Shown here: positions 61,939 through 64,000 of the stretch, piece after piece
How the letters are laid out: each line of letters opens with the position of its first letter
Numbering within the stretch: position 1 is the stretch's first letter
Assembly: GCA_019347575.1 (NCBI GenBank)
Contig: JAHWKY010000006.1
Location: 62,001-126,000, forward strand
Length of the DNA stretch: 64,000 bases
Source of the DNA: Actinomycetota bacterium
GTDB taxonomy: Bacteria; Actinomycetota; Nitriliruptoria; Nitriliruptorales; Nitriliruptoraceae
Direction of reading: 5' to 3'
The notes under the pieces: generated by a model
What the model was told of the DNA's origin: nothing
Seen by the model: only the letters and a program-made list of their open reading frames with translations
Database searches by the model: none
Translations under genes and position numbers: made by a program

Positions 61939-62432
61939 GGGAGCACCGGTTCGAGATCGACATCCCGCACGCCGTGGAGCGCGTCTGGCGCCTGCTCCAG
62001 GACTACGACCGCTGGACCGAGTTCGCACCGATGGTCGTCGACGTCGAGGTGGTCCATCCCGGGGACGACGATGGGAACGGCCTGCTCCGGCGCGTGATCT
62101 ACCGGCTCCCGTTCGGCCGTCGCGGCGCGGCGCTCGAACTCGTGACCGACGTCGTGCCGGAGCGCGGGTACACCTACACGATGCTCGCGCACCGGCCCGG
62201 CAACGATCAGACCGGTCGGGTGGAACTCGAGCCGGTCACCTCGGATCGGACACGGCTGCGGTTCGAGGAGCGCTACCACCTCACCACGTGGCCGTGGCGC
62301 TGGTTGGAGGGGCCCATCTACCGCTTCATCAACCGACAGAACGAGCGCTCGATGGCGGCGGTCAGCGACTACCTCACCCGCCACCCGGAGTACCCGGGAT
62401 CCGACGGCCGGACCGAGACGGGGTCGCGTTAG
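61935..62432 (+). CDS. SRPBCC (polyketide cyclase/START-like) family protein
   Basis: A 165-residue helix-grip protein that binds a hydrophobic ligand. HRFEIDIPHAVERVWRLLQD, the central strands (LLRRVIYRLPFGRRGAALEL, GRVELEPVTSDRTRLRFEER) and the long C-terminal helix (FINRQNERSMAAVSDYL) are typical. It is translationally coupled to the amidohydrolase. It could be a ligand carrier or coenzyme-Q-binding-like protein. Its stop overlaps the stop of the convergent hypothetical gene. Confidence 0.88.
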   Translation: MREHRFEIDIPHAVERVWRLLQDYDRWTEFAPMVVDVEVVHPGDDDGNGLLRRVIYRLPFGRRGAALELVTDVVPERGYTYTMLAHRPGNDQTGRVELEPVTSDRTRLRFEERYHLTTWPWRWLEGPIYRFINRQNERSMAAVSDYLTRHPEYPGSDGRTETGSR

Positions 62433-63007
62433 ACGAGGTTGGCGAGCAGGGCCTCGTGGAGCTGCTCGTGGAAGATCCGGCGCCGCACCGACTCGATCGA
62501 CGCGCGCAGATCGGACAGCGGCAGATGCGCATGGGCGCAGCTGGGTGGGCAGGACAGCACCACGCGGTACGCGTGCGCGCCGGCGTCGGGCGTGTGCACG
62601 ACGACGAGCAGCCGCTGGTGGGTGTAGACGGGATCGGGGTCGACGCCTCCCAGGGCGTTGTGGTGCAGGCCGAAGCGCGCGAGGGCCGCCACGGTGCGGG
62701 GGCTCCACTCGGGTGTCGCGAGGTCGAGCGCGAGGTCGAGGATCAGGTCGTTGTCGTGGTGCGGGGCCGGTGCCTCGACGAAGCGTGCCTGTCCCGTGCC
62801 ATCGAGGTCGGGACGATCCGTGAGGTCGGCGAGGGCAGCTCGCAGGCGCTGGAGGTGGCGGAGCCGCTCGCCCGGATCGGCGGGACGCTCGGCCGCCGGG
62901 AACGCGTGCACGTCGGCGTCGATCACGCGCTCGTGAGCGATGAGCTCCTCGACCGCGTCGTCGGCCACGGCCTCTCGGAACAGCTCGGTGAAGGCCTCAA
63001 GGCTCAC
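62429..63007 (-). CDS. Hypothetical protein coupled to an acyl-CoA dehydrogenase
   Basis: A 192-residue soluble protein, not recognised. It is helical and Leu/Ala/His-rich (EAFTELFREAVADDAVEELI, GERLRHLQRLRAALADLTD), followed by VYTHQRLLVVVHTPDAGAHA and YRVVLSCPPSCAHAHLPLSD, whose CPPSC could bind metal or form a disulfide. Its GTG overlaps the stop of the upstream acyl-CoA dehydrogenase (GTGA), so the two are coupled and perhaps form a complex. Longer frames upstream run inside that gene and are rejected. Confidence 0.78.
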   Translation of the reverse strand: MSLEAFTELFREAVADDAVEELIAHERVIDADVHAFPAAERPADPGERLRHLQRLRAALADLTDRPDLDGTGQARFVEAPAPHHDNDLILDLALDLATPEWSPRTVAALARFGLHHNALGGVDPDPVYTHQRLLVVVHTPDAGAHAYRVVLSCPPSCAHAHLPLSDLRASIESVRRRIFHEQLHEALLANLV

Positions 63008-64000
63008 GTCGAAGGCTCGGGGTCGCGAGGCAGTCCCAGGAGCCGCTCGCCGATGACGTTGCGCTGGATCTCGGACGTCCCGCCCGCGATCGTGAGGCAG
63101 CGGTTGAGCAGGTAGGCGCGCGACCACCTGCCTCCGTCGCCGTCGGTGATCGCGCCGTCCGGCCCCAGCAGCGACAGCGCGAACTCCGAGACGCGCTGGT
63201 CGTGCTCGACGCCGAGGAGCTTGCGTACGCTCGCCCCGGGACCGGGGTCGGCCCCGGCGAGCTGGCGCAGCGTGGTGCGGTGGCTCAGCAGCCCCACCGA
63301 GAGGCCGTCACCGAGCAGGATCGCGAGCTCGTCGCGGATGCGCGGGTCGTCACGTTCGGGCCGGCTCTCCAGGAACCTCAGCAGGCCCTCGACACTGCCG
63401 CCGAAGGTCGTGCCGCTGGCCATGGCGACGCGCTCGTGTGCCAGGGTGTTGCGGGCGACGCGCCAGCCGCTGTCGACGTCGCCGACGACCTGGTCGTCGG
63501 GGACGAAGACGTCGGTGAGGAAGACCTCGTTGAACATCGCCTCGCCGGTCAGCTCCCGCAGGGGGCGCACGTCGACACCGTCGTTCTGCATGTCGACGAT
63601 GAAGTAGGTGATGCCGTCGTGCTTCGGGGCGTCGGGGTTGGTGCGTGCGAGGCAGATCGCGAGGTCCGCCTGCTGGGCGAGCGAGGTCCACACCTTCTGG
63701 CCGGTCAGGCGCCAGCCGCCGTCGACCCGGACCGCCTTGGTCTGCAGCGATGCGAGGTCGGAGCCGGCACCCGGTTCGGAGAACAGCTGGCACCAGGCGA
63801 TGTCGCCGTGCAGCGTCGGGCGGATGTAGCGGTCCTGCTGCTCGGGGGTGCCGTAGGTCAGCAGCGTCGGGATGACCCACTGCCCGATCGCGAGGCTCGG
63901 CCGTCGGATGCCGGCGTCGCGCAACTCGGCCTCGATGACGAGCTGCTCGATCGCGCCTGCGCCCCGCCCCCAGGGCTCGGGCATCTCCGCGACGAGGTAC
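63004..64000 (-). CDS. Acyl-CoA dehydrogenase (partial, N-terminus beyond window)
   Basis: The C-terminal ~332 residues of an acyl-CoA dehydrogenase. FSEPGAGSDLASLQTKAVRV (substrate/FAD loop), KVWTSLAQQADLA, TLAHERVAMASGTTFG and RCLTIAGGTSEIQRNVIGER are all classical. The frame continues off the right edge (YLVAE before the first visible Met), so the true start is outside. It is coupled to the downstream hypothetical gene. Confidence 0.95.
   Translation of the reverse strand, partial: YLVAEMPEPWGRGAGAIEQLVIEAELRDAGIRRPSLAIGQWVIPTLLTYGTPEQQDRYIRPTLHGDIAWCQLFSEPGAGSDLASLQTKAVRVDGGWRLTGQKVWTSLAQQADLAICLARTNPDAPKHDGITYFIVDMQNDGVDVRPLRELTGEAMFNEVFLTDVFVPDDQVVGDVDSGWRVARNTLAHERVAMASGTTFGGSVEGLLRFLESRPERDDPRIRDELAILLGDGLSVGLLSHRTTLRQLAGADPGPGASVRKLLGVEHDQRVSEFALSLLGPDGAITDGDGGRWSRAYLLNRCLTIAGGTSEIQRNVIGERLLGLPRDPEPST

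Overview
The window is about 70% G+C with dense, frequently overlapping genes (GTGA/ATGA junctions) and many GTG starts. F420-type luciferase, VapBC, 13E12-like (DUF222-HNH) and DUF35/thiolase-like genes all point to a high-GC actinobacterium. Several secreted proteins with cell-wall-binding repeat 2 (PF04122-type) domains, a SipW-like peptidase and a TasA-like protein fit a deep lineage such as Nitriliruptoria/Euzebyales. That placement is inference; no rRNA or marker gene is present.

Region 1 (1-8640) is signalling and surface assembly. A CheR-TPR methyltransferase and CheW run leftward off the window, followed by a TetR regulator. Rightward come a receiver-HTH regulator, a receiver-histidine kinase hybrid and a receiver-EAL protein with all the c-di-GMP phosphodiesterase residues checked. 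A TasA/camelysin-like secreted protein and its SipW-type signal peptidase follow; the start region of the peptidase has been duplicated in tandem. A NarL-type regulator closes the region.

Region 2 (8771-32692, interspersed) holds surface proteins: a zinc-metalloprotease with cell-wall-binding repeats, an FG-GAP-like calcium-repeat protein, a cell-wall-binding/beta-helix protein preceded by a c-di-GMP-I riboswitch, and an LPxTG-anchored penicillin-acylase homologue. Further on are a TolB-propeller/cell-wall-binding protein (54377-56362) and a Tat-type metallophosphoesterase whose LPxTG tail is out of frame (44157-45871). The riboswitch and the EAL protein suggest that c-di-GMP controls part of the envelope.

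Region 3 (11663-64000) is acyl-CoA catabolism: aldehyde dehydrogenase, acyl-CoA synthetase, six acyl-CoA dehydrogenases, a canonical thiolase, three thiolase-like proteins, two DUF35 proteins, two MaoC-type hydratases, two enoyl-CoA hydratases, five SDRs, amidohydrolases, an F420-type oxidoreductase and a 7Fe ferredoxin. The mix resembles actinobacterial degradation of sterol side chains or other branched or cyclic acids, but no ring-cleavage or P450 gene is seen, so the substrate is unknown. Seven promoters in this region share a CCTGAC-N6-GTCAGG palindrome, a strong sign of one regulon. Between these lie a four-gene ABC-2 exporter operon, VapBC, a broken DUF222-HNH gene behind an SOS-box promoter, Fpg/Nei glycosylase, glutathione peroxidase, Uma2, RimK and nitroreductase.

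Three unexplained repeat families stand out. The first is a set of 34-38-bp tandem stem-loops directly upstream of three genes. The second is paired AACCACCG-GAnn-CGGTGGTT hairpins. The third is a 65-bp tandem unit between two SDR genes that encodes two overlapping 22-residue reading frames.
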